64,000 nucleotides of DNA from Alphaproteobacteria bacterium (GTDB lineage: Bacteria; Pseudomonadota; Alphaproteobacteria; Rs-D84), in contig JAFVSL010000008.1 of the NCBI GenBank assembly GCA_017503725.1, positions 124,001 to 188,000 on the forward strand. The letters are read 5' to 3'. Positions 9,124-18,044 of the stretch are shown here, piece after piece (the stretch's first letter is position 1; every line of letters starts with the position of its first letter). The notes below the pieces were generated by a model, which did not search any database, was not told where the DNA came from, and saw only the letters and a program-made list of their open reading frames with translations. The position numbers were made by a program, and so were the translations under genes.

Positions 9124-9148
9124 AAAACCGGCAAATGCCGGTTTTTAT
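9122..9148. terminator. Bidirectional terminator between two small-membrane-protein genes
   Basis: AAACCGGCA (9125-9133) and TGCCGGTTT (9136-9144) form a 9-bp stem with loop AA, with A and T runs on the two sides. It separates convergent genes. Confidence 0.8.
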
Positions 9149-9162
9149 GCGTATAGAGCGAT

Positions 9163-9576
9163 TTAGTGCTTTTTCATATATTCTTGTTTTAATTTTTCAG
9201 TGGTCATATTTTTTACAAGTTCGTATTCAGTTCTTGTGTCGCCATTTGGTGCGGTGTGTTTGTGTACATCGATGATAATTTCGTCACCGCGTTCCACAGG
9301 CAGATTTTTTGGGTCACCTATTTTGTATACATAACCGAATTTGTTTGTGGCATATGTAGTGCTGTGGGAGTGTTTAGCGCGTGGTTTGTAATCCAGAACC
9401 AATACAGTATCGCGTTTGGTTTCGGTTTTGGTAGAGTCAATTTTTTCTGTGGGCTGTTTAAACATTGCGTCGCGTTTGTCTTTTGCCTGTTGATCACAAG
9501 ACATTGCCCAGGCCATTGCTGATGTAAGTGCTGTTACCGCAATGAAGGTAAATACGTCGTCGGCTTTGATTTTCAT
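9163..9576 (-). CDS. Small membrane-anchored protein, possible paralogue of the one at 8512
   Basis: 137 residues with an N-terminal hydrophobic segment (about 8-25, VFTFIAVTALTSAMAWAM) followed by Ser-Cys, so it could be an anchor or a lipoprotein-like signal, though no clean lipobox is present. The rest is polar, with RDTVLVLDYKP and a later GDEIIIDVHKH segment placed as in the 8512 protein. Function unknown. AAAGGAAAG precedes the ATG. It faces the two small plus-strand genes, giving a convergent trio. Confidence 0.65.
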   Translation of the reverse strand: MKIKADDVFTFIAVTALTSAMAWAMSCDQQAKDKRDAMFKQPTEKIDSTKTETKRDTVLVLDYKPRAKHSHSTTYATNKFGYVYKIGDPKNLPVERGDEIIIDVHKHTAPNGDTRTEYELVKNMTTEKLKQEYMKKH

Positions 9577-9654
9577 TTAATCTTTCCTTTGTTTATTGTT
9601 TATACTTTTATTGTAAGACAAAAAACATAAATGTCAAGTGTTTGTGGTAAAAAT

Positions 9655-9678
9655 AAATCCGGCTTTTTTGCCGGATTT
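9655..9678 (-). terminator. Rho-independent terminator after pgsA
   Basis: AAATCCGGC (9655-9663) pairs with GCCGGATTT (9670-9678) around a six-T loop. On the minus strand the stem is followed by ATTTTTACC. It lies 20 bp past the pgsA stop. Confidence 0.75.
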
Positions 9679-9697
9679 AATGCGTATAGCAATTTTT

Positions 9698-10330
9698 TTA
9701 TTTGATTTTTTTCAAGTGTCCCAAGAATGTGTGTGTGTACTGGGTTGCGGACCAAAGGCTGGCCACCAATGCCAACCATAAACAAATTACACCACCGTAC
9801 ATCAGGCCAAAGAATGCATAGATTGCAAAGACCTCCATACTGGGGACCAGGACCAATTGTGGCATACATAACCCCAGTAACAGGGCGCACGTTGCAACCA
9901 TTTGCAATGTTGTTTTGATTTTGCCCATTGAAAAGCGTGCCTTTGGTACCGGCATTTCAATTTTCTGGGTGCCCAAGAATTCGCGCAGGCCACTGATATA
10001 CAATTCGCGGGAAATCATCAGGATTACCGGTACGATAATTGTCCAAGACGGAAAGCCCGGAATAAACGCAGGCAGCAAGAACATTAATACAACCGACAGC
10101 ATAATCAGTGTATTCGCAACCAATAATTTGTCGCCGATGTGATCCATTACACCGCCCAGCTTGCTGACGCAGTTATATTTGCGGGCCAGGTATCCATCAA
10201 AGAAATCAGACAGTGATGCCAACACGTACAGAATAAATGTGGTCCAGTACCAGCCTAATAATAACGTCGGTATAATCGCAAATGCTGATGCAATGCGAAA
10301 TGCAGATAAAAAGTTTACAAATTTTTTCAT
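9698..10330 (-). CDS. pgsA: CDP-diacylglycerol-glycerol-3-phosphate 3-phosphatidyltransferase
   Basis: PgsA makes phosphatidylglycerophosphate from CDP-diacylglycerol and glycerol-3-phosphate, the committed step to phosphatidylglycerol and cardiolipin, in the inner membrane. The 210 residues carry the CDP-alcohol phosphatidyltransferase signature D-G-x2-A-R-x8-G-x3-D-x3-D, seen as DGYLARK, then KLGGVMDHIGDK, plus several hydrophobic helices. AAGGAGAA precedes the ATG. It follows uvrC by 41 bp on the same strand; the uvrC-pgsA pairing is also known from E. coli. Confidence 0.93.
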   Translation of the reverse strand: MKKFVNFLSAFRIASAFAIIPTLLLGWYWTTFILYVLASLSDFFDGYLARKYNCVSKLGGVMDHIGDKLLVANTLIMLSVVLMFLLPAFIPGFPSWTIIVPVILMISRELYISGLREFLGTQKIEMPVPKARFSMGKIKTTLQMVATCALLLGLCMPQLVLVPSMEVFAIYAFFGLMYGGVICLWLALVASLWSATQYTHTFLGHLKKIK

Positions 10331-10371
10331 ATAGTTCTCCTTTTTAATTCATTGATATATGAATACGGTAA

Positions 10372-11799
10372 TTATATCACTTCTGAATGGAAATGGGCAT
10401 ATATTTTTTCAGCGGCACTTTGGCCAAGCCCCGGTACACGTTTAAGGGCATTTAAATCCGCATCCACAATCGCGCGAACAGAACCAAAATGTTGTAATAA
10501 TGCGCGCTTGCGCGTGGGACCGATGCCGTCTATTTCGTCCAGGACAGATGCGGTCATTTGCTTGGCTCGTGTTGTGCGGTGGTATGTGATAACAAAACGA
10601 TGCGCCTCGTCCCGGACGGCACGTAGCATTAAAAAAAGCGGACTGTCCTTGGGCAGGTCGCGGAATATAGTGCCATCTGGTAAAATAAAGTGTTCGTCGC
10701 CGTCGCGTACAACGCCCTTGGTTACGCCAAAGACTGGAATCCCATTGGATGCGCGTTGTGCAATGTTCCATTGCGCCGGGCCCCCGTCGACAATTATCAA
10801 GTCTAATTTTGGACCGCGTTCAACAGCGCGACGTACAAATTCAGACATCATTGCAATGTCATTGCCGGCGCGGGATTTATCCTGTAACTTAAAGTGTCGA
10901 TAGCCTGATTTGTCAAAGCCGTCGTGTCCAAATGTTATCATTGCGCCGACCGGCTGTTTGCCAAATAAATGTGAGTTATCAAAAACACCCACGCGTTCAA
11001 TTTTTAATCCCAGCCATTGTTCCAGGTCTGATACGTTTTTGTCCCAGTCTGAAATTGCGCTATACGCATTGTTTTGACGCTTTCCGCGATTTGATGTGTG
11101 GGTTAATGCGATAATTTTATCACGAATAATTGCCGCCGATTCGAATTCGTTTGCGTCGGAAAGTTGCTGCATCTGCGCGGTTAAATCATTTATAATTGGG
11201 CGACTGTCACCGGTTAGTATTTTTCGCGCTATACGCACGCTTTCTGCGTATTTTTGTTTGTCAGGGAAACAGCAGGGGGCGTTGCAACGTCCGATTTGAT
11301 GCAGTAAGCACGGGCGCGCGCGGTTGCGCATAAATGTGTCGGTACAGGTGCGCAGGCCACACACCTTTTGAATGGTTTTTATTGTTTCGTTTAGTGCAGA
11401 TACCGATGGGTATGGACCGTATACGTCGCGACGCTGGGATATTTTGCCACGGAATTTCAATAGACGTGGAAAGTCCCCGGTTGTTAATGCCAACATCGGA
11501 TACATTTTTCCGTCGGTCAGCATTATGTTGTATTTAGGTTTAAGGGTTTTTATTAACTCTTGTTCCCGTATTAGTGCATCTGATTCCGTGGCGACCGTTT
11601 CCCATTCAACGTGCGTGACCAGGGTGCGCATAACCTGTTTATGTAATTCCAGTTTAGAGATATCTACATATTGGTTCAGGCGGTTTGATAAATCGCGTGC
11701 CTTGCCCACATAGAGCAGATTATTTTCCGCATCATACATTTTGTACACGCCGGGGGCGTGTGGGGCGTTTGCAATTAAATCAGAAAATTGAATATTCAT
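10372..11799 (-). CDS. uvrC: Excinuclease ABC subunit C (UvrC), compact form
   Basis: UvrC makes both incisions in nucleotide excision repair. Seen here are the GIY-YIG domain (about 14-90), a Cys cluster (CGLRTCT...CLLHQIGRCNAPCC), the UVR helical hairpin that contacts UvrB (about 205-240), the RNase H-like domain with VFDNSHLFG, LIIVDGG and VRDEAHRF, and two C-terminal helix-hairpin-helix motifs. At 475 residues it is well short of the roughly 600 of E. coli UvrC. The loss lies between UVR and the RNase H domain, where only about 35 residues remain. The catalytic Asp, Asp and His positions of the 5' nuclease look intact. The ATG at 11799 starts the GIY-YIG region; an upstream reading-frame extension is ignored because it runs into the divergent pilin promoter. 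Confidence 0.93.
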   Translation of the reverse strand: MNIQFSDLIANAPHAPGVYKMYDAENNLLYVGKARDLSNRLNQYVDISKLELHKQVMRTLVTHVEWETVATESDALIREQELIKTLKPKYNIMLTDGKMYPMLALTTGDFPRLLKFRGKISQRRDVYGPYPSVSALNETIKTIQKVCGLRTCTDTFMRNRARPCLLHQIGRCNAPCCFPDKQKYAESVRIARKILTGDSRPIINDLTAQMQQLSDANEFESAAIIRDKIIALTHTSNRGKRQNNAYSAISDWDKNVSDLEQWLGLKIERVGVFDNSHLFGKQPVGAMITFGHDGFDKSGYRHFKLQDKSRAGNDIAMMSEFVRRAVERGPKLDLIIVDGGPAQWNIAQRASNGIPVFGVTKGVVRDGDEHFILPDGTIFRDLPKDSPLFLMLRAVRDEAHRFVITYHRTTRAKQMTASVLDEIDGIGPTRKRALLQHFGSVRAIVDADLNALKRVPGLGQSAAEKIYAHFHSEVI

Positions 11800-11807
11800 A
11801 ATCTTTA

Positions 11808-11816
11808 TGATAGAAT
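11808..11816 (+). promoter_or_regulatory. Extended -10 promoter of the pseudopilin gene
   Basis: TGATAGAAT, with an AAATGGAGG ribosome binding site downstream at about 11834-11842. It lies in the 51-bp gap between the divergent uvrC and pilin-like starts. Confidence 0.55.
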
Positions 11817-11850
11817 AATAAAAACTAAATAGCAAATGGAGGCAATACAT

Positions 11851-12315
11851 ATGAAACAAGAATCTGGACGTTCAATGATTGAGATGTTGGGTGTGTTGGC
11901 AATTATGGGTGTTATTACCGTTGGGGCAATTGAAATGATTCAGTTGGCAATGAATACCCAAAAACGTAATACCGTTAACGAAGAAGTTTTGCAAATCGTA
12001 ACCCAGGTGCGCAATATTCACGGGGAATATGACGATTTTTCGAATATAAATAATTCTACAATCTTTAACGCGATTGGGATGTCCGATACAAATCCATATG
12101 GTGGTAAGTACGAAGTTGCCGTTGATCCGTCTAATCCGCGTCAGTTCGTGGTAAGTATCACGGGCCTTAGCAAAAATGAATGTGAAACATTTATAACCAA
12201 GGCTTGGTCTGATTCGATTGGATATAAAATGTCAGACGGTAAAAGCAGTGGCGCATCGGGTTCGTGCACAAACGGAAATGGGCGCAATACGGTTCAGATT
12301 ACGTATGGCGAATAG
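11851..12315 (+). CDS. Orphan type IV pseudopilin-like protein
   Basis: 154 residues. The N-terminus MKQESGRSMIEMLGVLAIMG is a type III (prepilin) signal: a short charged leader, Gly6 as cleavage point, Glu at mature position 5 and a following hydrophobic helix. Such proteins are processed by a PilD-type peptidase and assembled by type IV pilus or type II secretion machinery. The rest is a small globular domain with two cysteines (ECETF, GSCTNG) that could form a C-terminal disulfide loop, as in many minor pilins. No other pilus gene is nearby. The ATG at 11851 follows GGAGG. The next gene (rluC-like) starts 29 bp later and may share the transcript. Confidence 0.75.
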   Translation: MKQESGRSMIEMLGVLAIMGVITVGAIEMIQLAMNTQKRNTVNEEVLQIVTQVRNIHGEYDDFSNINNSTIFNAIGMSDTNPYGGKYEVAVDPSNPRQFVVSITGLSKNECETFITKAWSDSIGYKMSDGKSSGASGSCTNGNGRNTVQITYGE

Positions 12316-12344
12316 GATTTTTGTTAGATGATGCCGGGGGTATA

Positions 12345-13313
12345 ATGGCCGCAGAAATTGTAACTATTTCCAAGACAGATGATGGAACGCGCCTGCAACG
12401 GTGGTTTGTTCGCAATTATCCGTCTATGCCGTTGCGTGAATTTTATAAACTGTGTCGTGGTGGGCAAATTCGTGTTAATTCCAAGCGTGTTCATGGACGT
12501 GAAATTTTAAATGCCGGGGATGCGATTCGCATTCCGCCAACAATCGGGGGATTTGCAACGCGTTTGCAGAAATCTTCGGCGGGGGATAAATTTTCACTGA
12601 CGGACCTGGAAGAATTGCGTCAGTGTATCATTCACAATGATGATGATATTGTCGTCTTTAACAAGCCCGCGGGCTTGGCGGTGCAGGGCGGCAGTGGTAT
12701 CAGAAAATCAATCGATAAAATGGCGGCGGCATTATTTCCGTATGACAAAATATCACTGGTTCATCGATTGGATAAAGAGACCAGCGGTCTGTTGGTTGTT
12801 GCCAAGAATCAGCGTGCGGCGCAGCATTTAAGCGCGCAATTTCAAAACAAAGATGCGCACAAGGAATATTTGGCATTGCTTAATGGTGATGTAAAGCCAA
12901 GTCGTGGTGTAATCGATAACTATATGATAAAGGGCCAGGTTTTTGATACGCCCGAGCGTGTCAACAGTGGCACGGGGCAACGGCCACAGCGTGCGGTTAC
13001 AAATTACCAGGTGTTGGCCAGTGCCGGAAATATTTCGTGGGTTTTATTTTCGCCAAAGACCGGGCGGACGCATCAGTTACGTCTGCACAGTGCATTAACA
13101 CTTGGGGCGCCGATCGTTGGGGACGCATTGTATGGTCGTGATTGTTTGGTTGATCCGGCCCTGGCATCGATATTGGTAACAAATAACTTGTTTTTGTTTG
13201 CGTATAAATTAACATTTCAACATCCGGCAACAGGGCGGATGATGACGTTGCGGGCGTCTGTGCCAGACTTTATGATGCCGGTGATAAAGTTGTTGGAATT
13301 AAAAGTTCCATAA
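12345..13313 (+). CDS. rluC: RluC/RluD-family 23S rRNA pseudouridine synthase
   Basis: These enzymes isomerise specific uridines of 23S rRNA. The 322-residue protein has an N-terminal S4 RNA-binding domain (about 10-65, with the FYKLCRGGQIRVNSKRV segment) and the catalytic domain with HRLDKETSGLL (140-150), in which Asp143 is the nucleophile, followed by GRTHQLRLH. S4 plus this catalytic core at this length fits RluC or RluD; the exact target uridines cannot be told. The start ATG overlaps a TATAATG sequence, and an in-frame start further upstream would overlap the pilin gene. Confidence 0.88.
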   Translation: MAAEIVTISKTDDGTRLQRWFVRNYPSMPLREFYKLCRGGQIRVNSKRVHGREILNAGDAIRIPPTIGGFATRLQKSSAGDKFSLTDLEELRQCIIHNDDDIVVFNKPAGLAVQGGSGIRKSIDKMAAALFPYDKISLVHRLDKETSGLLVVAKNQRAAQHLSAQFQNKDAHKEYLALLNGDVKPSRGVIDNYMIKGQVFDTPERVNSGTGQRPQRAVTNYQVLASAGNISWVLFSPKTGRTHQLRLHSALTLGAPIVGDALYGRDCLVDPALASILVTNNLFLFAYKLTFQHPATGRMMTLRASVPDFMMPVIKLLELKVP

Positions 13314-13331
13314 AGGCGTGTGATAGAATAA

Positions 13332-15410
13332 ATGATTGCAAGACGCAGTGTTCTTTTGCAGATATTTCGCGTGCTGGGGCTGTTCCTGGGGGGGATGGCG
13401 GCCGCGATTGTTATCGCATTGTCGCAAATAGATTTGGATTCGTTGCGTGGAAATGTTGTGTCGGTTCTGCGTGATGCGACGGGATTACCGATTGAGATTG
13501 ATGGTGCCGTTGCGTGGAAATTTTCTTTGCGCCCCCAGGTGGAATTAAATGATGTGCGTATTAAAAATTCAGACTGGGCAACACACGCGGATGCGTTTAC
13601 AGCAAAAAAGATAGATGTGACATTGAATCTGGTGTCTTTGTTCCGTGACAGGCCAACAATTCAAAGGGTTGTTATTTATGATGCGGTAACTTGTATCGAG
13701 AAAAATGCAGATGGTGATTATTCTATATTGCCGACTAAAAAGCCCGTCGCCCAGGAATCTTTGGCGGCGGGGGTGGATGTTGTGCCGGCAAAATACCCGT
13801 TTCGTGAATTTGGTTTGGGTGGGATTGAAATTAAGAATTTAACTGCGCACGTGTTTGATGAAACGTATGATGTTGGCGGGGTCAGTTTGCGGTATATGAA
13901 ACATAAAGATGGGCGTGAATATGCTGGCTGGATAAAGTCTGTTGATGACAAGGTCTTTCCATTTATTGTCAATTTTGCAGAATATAATGCGGAACGTAAA
14001 ATATATCCGATGAAGGTCGCGCTGTCTATGGGTGGGGATGCGTTGATTGCAAATGTTGCCCTGGAAGGGACCAGTAAAACCCCAATAGATTTTATTATCA
14101 AAGGGCAAATTCAAGATGTTGACGAGTTTGGCAAGTTATTTAATTTAAATTTGCAAAATTGGCCGGATGTTATCGTTAATATGGCGGGCGGATTTGACAG
14201 AAAAAAAATAACGTTGCGTAAATCATCAATTGCAATCAATGGTAAAAATATAGATTTGTCTGGGGATTATAATTGGGGCGGGGTGGTGCCGGTTATAAAT
14301 TTGAATATATCTGGTGGGGGTATTGATTTAACGGATTTATTTCCGGGGTTGTATGGGCGTCATTGGATAAAGCCGAAGCGCAAGTTAAATGTCTTTAAGG
14401 ATATTCCGTTGTTCGGTCAATGGTTTGTTAATCGCAAGGTTAATTTAAAAATTGATATGGGACGCCTGGGGGTGTATCGGGATTTTTCTATTGATGATAT
14501 GAGCTTGCGTGTAGAGGTCGCGGATAATGTTGGGCGTATCGATTTAAATTCAAAAATTGCAGATGGCACATTGCGTATTGGTGCAAATATTGATATCGAG
14601 CCCGATGGTAGTATGAATATTGCATTGGGTGGAATTGGCGAGCGTATTTTTGTAGGTGATTTATTAAACCAGTTAGATGCCCCAGATTTAATTTCTGAAT
14701 TGCCAATAAACCTGGAATTGTATGTGCGTGCAAATGGAAAAAATATGTCTGAAATAATGAATACTATTACCGGGCCGGTGCGTATCTATTCGGTTGGTTC
14801 GGGCTATGCGCATTCAGCGTTGGTGGCATATATGTATGGAACAGACTTTTTGACATCGTTGCGTCACAGTATTCAAGATATGTTTAATGAAGAAAAAAAA
14901 TATGACCAGATAAAAATTAAATGTGCCGCACTGAATGTAAAATTGCGCGATGGACAGGTGCATACAGAACAAGGGGTCGCCGTTGAAACAAATGCGATAA
15001 ATGTGCGCTTGGCGGGGGATTTGGATTTGGGGGATGAAAAATTAAAATTGGCACTGACCACGGTGCCGGTGCGTGGGATTAAATTGTCCCTGACGGGCAA
15101 GGTGGTAAATTCTATTGAGATTTCTGGCAGTTTGGCGGAACCTGATATCGCAATCAGTGGTGCGGCCGTTGCCGGCAAGGTTGCGTCCGCCACAGGTATC
15201 GGTTTGTTGTTGGCGCCGTTTACGGGTGGTATTGGCCTGGTCGCGGGGGCGGGTGTTGGTTGGCTGGCGGGGGATTTGCTTGAAAACTGGCTGGCGGATG
15301 GAACACCGTGTGAAACGGCGCTAAAACGTGGTGCGCCCGAATATCGTGATGATGCAGATTGGTTAAATGCGCCAATGGCAGATTTGGTTTTTGATGTTCT
15401 GCATCAGTAA
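13332..15410 (+). CDS. AsmA-family envelope protein
   Basis: AsmA-like proteins are long, inner-membrane-anchored periplasmic beta-rich proteins linked to lipid transport to the outer membrane. The 692 residues show one N-terminal transmembrane helix (about 10-30), the AsmA N-terminal motif region (DATGLPIEIDGAVAW...RPQVELNDVRIKN), long beta-rich repeats, a conserved late AsmA-like domain (NLELYVRANGKNMSEIMNTITGPV), and a hydrophobic Gly-rich segment (about 620-660, GLLLAPFTGGIGLVAGAGVG). It begins 18 bp after the pseudouridine synthase gene behind GATAGAAT. Which AsmA paralogue this is cannot be decided. Confidence 0.85.
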   Translation: MIARRSVLLQIFRVLGLFLGGMAAAIVIALSQIDLDSLRGNVVSVLRDATGLPIEIDGAVAWKFSLRPQVELNDVRIKNSDWATHADAFTAKKIDVTLNLVSLFRDRPTIQRVVIYDAVTCIEKNADGDYSILPTKKPVAQESLAAGVDVVPAKYPFREFGLGGIEIKNLTAHVFDETYDVGGVSLRYMKHKDGREYAGWIKSVDDKVFPFIVNFAEYNAERKIYPMKVALSMGGDALIANVALEGTSKTPIDFIIKGQIQDVDEFGKLFNLNLQNWPDVIVNMAGGFDRKKITLRKSSIAINGKNIDLSGDYNWGGVVPVINLNISGGGIDLTDLFPGLYGRHWIKPKRKLNVFKDIPLFGQWFVNRKVNLKIDMGRLGVYRDFSIDDMSLRVEVADNVGRIDLNSKIADGTLRIGANIDIEPDGSMNIALGGIGERIFVGDLLNQLDAPDLISELPINLELYVRANGKNMSEIMNTITGPVRIYSVGSGYAHSALVAYMYGTDFLTSLRHSIQDMFNEEKKYDQIKIKCAALNVKLRDGQVHTEQGVAVETNAINVRLAGDLDLGDEKLKLALTTVPVRGIKLSLTGKVVNSIEISGSLAEPDIAISGAAVAGKVASATGIGLLLAPFTGGIGLVAGAGVGWLAGDLLENWLADGTPCETALKRGAPEYRDDADWLNAPMADLVFDVLHQ

Positions 15411-15434
15411 TGGGATATTGTGGTGCTTTTACCC

Positions 15435-15464
15435 TTGCACCGAATCGGGGTTTTTTGGTAAACT
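15435..15464 (+). promoter_or_regulatory. Candidate dnaN promoter
   Basis: TTGCAC (15435-15440) and TAAACT (15459-15464, with TGG extension) are 18 bp apart, upstream of a TTAGGAG ribosome binding site and the ATG at 15511. Confidence 0.5.
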
Positions 15465-15510
15465 GGACTCAAAAGAGTGTGGGATACACAGAAAATCTTA
15501 GGAGTATGTA

Positions 15511-16629
15511 ATGGAATTTTCAGTATTTCGTCAGGTTTTGATACGTGCGCTGGGGCATATGCAGTCCATCGTGGAAAAGCGTGCGACATTGCCGATTTTG
15601 ATGAATGTTAAATTAGAGGTTGCAGATGATTTGATTATGTCTGCGACAAATGTGGATTTGGAATTGGTTGAACACGTGGCGGCCGATATTACATTGGGCG
15701 GTAAAATTACCGTGCCGGTTCAGATGCTGTATGATATTGTTCGCAAATTGCCAGATGATGCAGAAATCAATTTCAAGCAATCTGGGGACCAGTTAATTGT
15801 TTCCAGTGGTCGCGCCGTATTTCGTTTGCCAACGTTGCCGGCGGAAAATTTCCCGGCAATGGCGGGCAGTAATTTGACCACAAAGTTCCAAATGACAACC
15901 GGTGATTTGGCACATCTGATTAACCAGACAAAATTTGCAATTCCAACCGATGATGTTCGTTATCATTTGGGGGGGATTTATTTCCATATTTCTGATGACA
16001 GTGGTGAAAAACGTTTGACCGCGGTTGCAACAGATGCCCAGCGTATGGCACTGTGCGCGATGGCGGCCCCAGCGGGAAGTAGCGAAATGCCATCCGTTAT
16101 CTTGCCACGTCGTGTGATTGGCGAATTATCCAAGTTGTTAGAAGACGCCAATGTCGATGATGTTATGGTTGAATTATCGGATACCAAGGCACGCTTTACA
16201 GTTGGCGCCGCAACATTGACCAGCAAATTGGTTGATGCCCAGTATCCAAATTATCGCGTTGTTATTCCAAAGGGGAATGACAAGATTGCAATCCTGGACA
16301 GAAAATCATTTATCAATGCGGTTGACCTGGTTTCAGTTGCCAGTGTGGATAAAACCAAATCTGTTCAGTTGACGTTCAGTATGAATAAATTGGTTGTTAA
16401 CGCGTCCAGTCCGGATGCCGGTACCGCAACCCAGGAATTAGACATCGAATACAATGGTGATGCAACGTTTACCGTAATGTTTAATGTTAAATTCTTGCTG
16501 GATGTGGCGGGCCAGATTGAGGGCGAAAAGTTCCAGATGGAAATGCAAGATCCGTTGTCGCCGACAATATTCAAGTCGACAAATGCGGATACGGATGCGT
16601 TGTATGTCCTGATGCCAATGCGCATGTAA
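15511..16629 (+). CDS. dnaN: DNA polymerase III beta subunit (sliding clamp)
   Basis: The clamp encircles DNA and tethers the replicative polymerase. At 372 residues it has normal length, with the three repeated clamp domains. The opening (EFSVFRQVLIRALGHMQSIVEKRATLPIL), the central FAIPTDDVRYHLGGIYF segment and the C-terminal YVLMPMRM are typical; the last residues form part of the hydrophobic cleft that binds client proteins. It lies about 12 kb from dnaA instead of next to it, and recF and gyrB are not adjacent. A hairpin repeat element follows directly. Confidence 0.97.
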   Translation: MEFSVFRQVLIRALGHMQSIVEKRATLPILMNVKLEVADDLIMSATNVDLELVEHVAADITLGGKITVPVQMLYDIVRKLPDDAEINFKQSGDQLIVSSGRAVFRLPTLPAENFPAMAGSNLTTKFQMTTGDLAHLINQTKFAIPTDDVRYHLGGIYFHISDDSGEKRLTAVATDAQRMALCAMAAPAGSSEMPSVILPRRVIGELSKLLEDANVDDVMVELSDTKARFTVGAATLTSKLVDAQYPNYRVVIPKGNDKIAILDRKSFINAVDLVSVASVDKTKSVQLTFSMNKLVVNASSPDAGTATQELDIEYNGDATFTVMFNVKFLLDVAGQIEGEKFQMEMQDPLSPTIFKSTNADTDALYVLMPMRM

Positions 16630-16653
16630 AAAATATAAAATTAAATCTAATGG

Positions 16654-16750
16654 CATATCTATGAACGGTGCCGTCCCCCTCATGTAACATTTGTACACTA
16701 CGGGGACGGCATTGTTCATATCTATATCATTATCTTTAATTTACTTTCCC
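16654..16750 (+). repeat. Dispersed hairpin repeat, copy A (after dnaN)
   Basis: Direct repeats CATATCTAT (16654-16662 and 16717-16725) flank a 16-bp stem (16663-16678 with 16702-16717, two G-U pairs). The 23-nt loop contains CATGTAACATTTGTACACTAC. On the right follows TATCATTATCTTTAATTT and TTTCCC. Other copies lie near 18045, 23160, 46352 and 50321. It may also terminate dnaN transcription. Confidence 0.75.
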
Positions 16751-16788
16751 GATGCTGGGGGGTGTGTGTTTTTGTTTTTATCTGAAAA

Positions 16789-16816
16789 TTGCAATCGGGA
16801 TTTTTTGTGATAGAAT
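16789..16816 (+). promoter_or_regulatory. Promoter of ppa
   Basis: TTGCAA (16789-16794), 16-bp spacer, TAGAAT (16811-16816) with TG extension. Confidence 0.65.
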
Positions 16817-16842
16817 TCACCCAACGCAAAAAAGGATTTATT

Positions 16843-17385
16843 ATGACACTAGAAAAACTGTCGCCGGGTAAATTGCCACCGAAAAAGATGAACGCAATTA
16901 TCGAAATCCCGGAAAACGGCCACGTAAAATATGAAATTGACAAGGAAACAGGCTTGTTAAAGGTGGACAGAATTTTGCACGCGCCAATGGCGTATCCGGC
17001 GAACTATGGTTATTTTCCAGGGACGTTGGGTGATGATGGCGATCCGTTGGACTGTGTGGTTGTGTGTAATGCGCCATTGCGTCCCGGTGTTTTGATTGAG
17101 GTGCGTCCCATCGGTGCACTGTTGATGGAAGACCAGGCCGGTGGTGATGAAAAAATCATTTGTGTGCCACGCGATAAAATTGATCCATATTACGAAAAAA
17201 CAGAATTTATTGAACAGTTGCCGGGGATTTTGCGTTCTAAAATTGAATACTTTTTCCAGCACTATAAGGATTTGCAACCAAATTCTTGGTCCAAGATTTT
17301 GGGCTGGGCGGATCGCGAGACCGCAGATAAACTGATTATGGAAAGTATTGATAGATACTGGGCGCGTAAACGTGAAATGCAATAA
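16843..17385 (+). CDS. ppa: Inorganic pyrophosphatase (soluble, family I)
   Basis: Hydrolyses pyrophosphate to phosphate in the cytoplasm and so pulls biosynthetic reactions forward. The 180 residues include the family I signature DDGDPLD (64-70), metal-binding acidic residues, and conserved YPANYGYFPGTLG and ERTEFIEQLP-like segments. The start follows AAAGGATT and begins MTLEKLSPGKLPPKK; an in-frame ATG 18 codons upstream would overlap the promoter and is rejected. Confidence 0.95.
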   Translation: MTLEKLSPGKLPPKKMNAIIEIPENGHVKYEIDKETGLLKVDRILHAPMAYPANYGYFPGTLGDDGDPLDCVVVCNAPLRPGVLIEVRPIGALLMEDQAGGDEKIICVPRDKIDPYYEKTEFIEQLPGILRSKIEYFFQHYKDLQPNSWSKILGWADRETADKLIMESIDRYWARKREMQ

Positions 17386-17390
17386 AAAAC

Positions 17391-17418
17391 TTGCGTTGTG
17401 TCGTGATATTTTTATAAT
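17391..17418 (+). promoter_or_regulatory. Promoter of efp
   Basis: TTGCGT (17391-17396), 16-bp spacer and a perfect TATAAT (17413-17418), 31 bp before the start codon. Confidence 0.65.
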
Positions 17419-17449
17419 CAATTCAGAAATTTAACAAGGGGTATAAATT

Positions 17450-18019
17450 ATGGCATCTTATATTGCAAATGATATGCGTGTGGGTTGGGTTATTTCACAC
17501 AATGGTAAACGTTATTCGGTAACATCTATTACCAAGGTTAAACCGGGCAAGGGTGGCGCATTTGTTCAGGCAGACTTGCGCGATATTGATTCTGGGAACA
17601 AGGGCGGTGATCGCTGGCGTGCCGAAGACAAGGTTGAAAAATTGATGGTCGAAGATTTTGACTGTCAGTATTTGTATTCGGATGGCACGGATGCGTTCTT
17701 TATGAATTTGTCTGATTATGAACAGTTTACAATGCCGGTTGATTCATTGGGTGATATGATGAAATTCTTGGCGCCGGAAATGATGGTAAAGGCAAACTTT
17801 GTAGAAGGTCAGCCGGTTTCTATTTCCCTGCCAAAGACGGTTATTGCAACAGTCGAAGAAACAGAACCCGCGTTAAAGGGACAAACTGTGTCGTCCAGTG
17901 GTGGCAAACCAGCAATCTTGGATAACGGTGTTCGTGTTCAGGTTCCGTTGTTCATTGAACAGGGCGAACGTATTGTTGTAAACACAGAAACATTGGAATA
18001 CGTCGAACGCGCAAAATAA
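17450..18019 (+). CDS. efp: Elongation factor P
   Basis: EF-P relieves ribosome stalling at polyproline stretches. The 189 residues show the KOW-like N-domain with KPGKGGAF (31-38), where Lys34 is the tip residue normally beta-lysylated by EpmA/EpmB, followed by two OB-fold domains ending with the VPLFIEQGERIVVNTETLEYVER signature. Modification enzymes are not in the window, so the modification type is unknown, but a lysine tip rules out the rhamnosyl-arginine type. AAGGGGTATAAATT precedes the ATG. Confidence 0.95.
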   Translation: MASYIANDMRVGWVISHNGKRYSVTSITKVKPGKGGAFVQADLRDIDSGNKGGDRWRAEDKVEKLMVEDFDCQYLYSDGTDAFFMNLSDYEQFTMPVDSLGDMMKFLAPEMMVKANFVEGQPVSISLPKTVIATVEETEPALKGQTVSSSGGKPAILDNGVRVQVPLFIEQGERIVVNTETLEYVERAK

Positions 18020-18044
18020 AAAAATTAAATATAATAATTCATCT

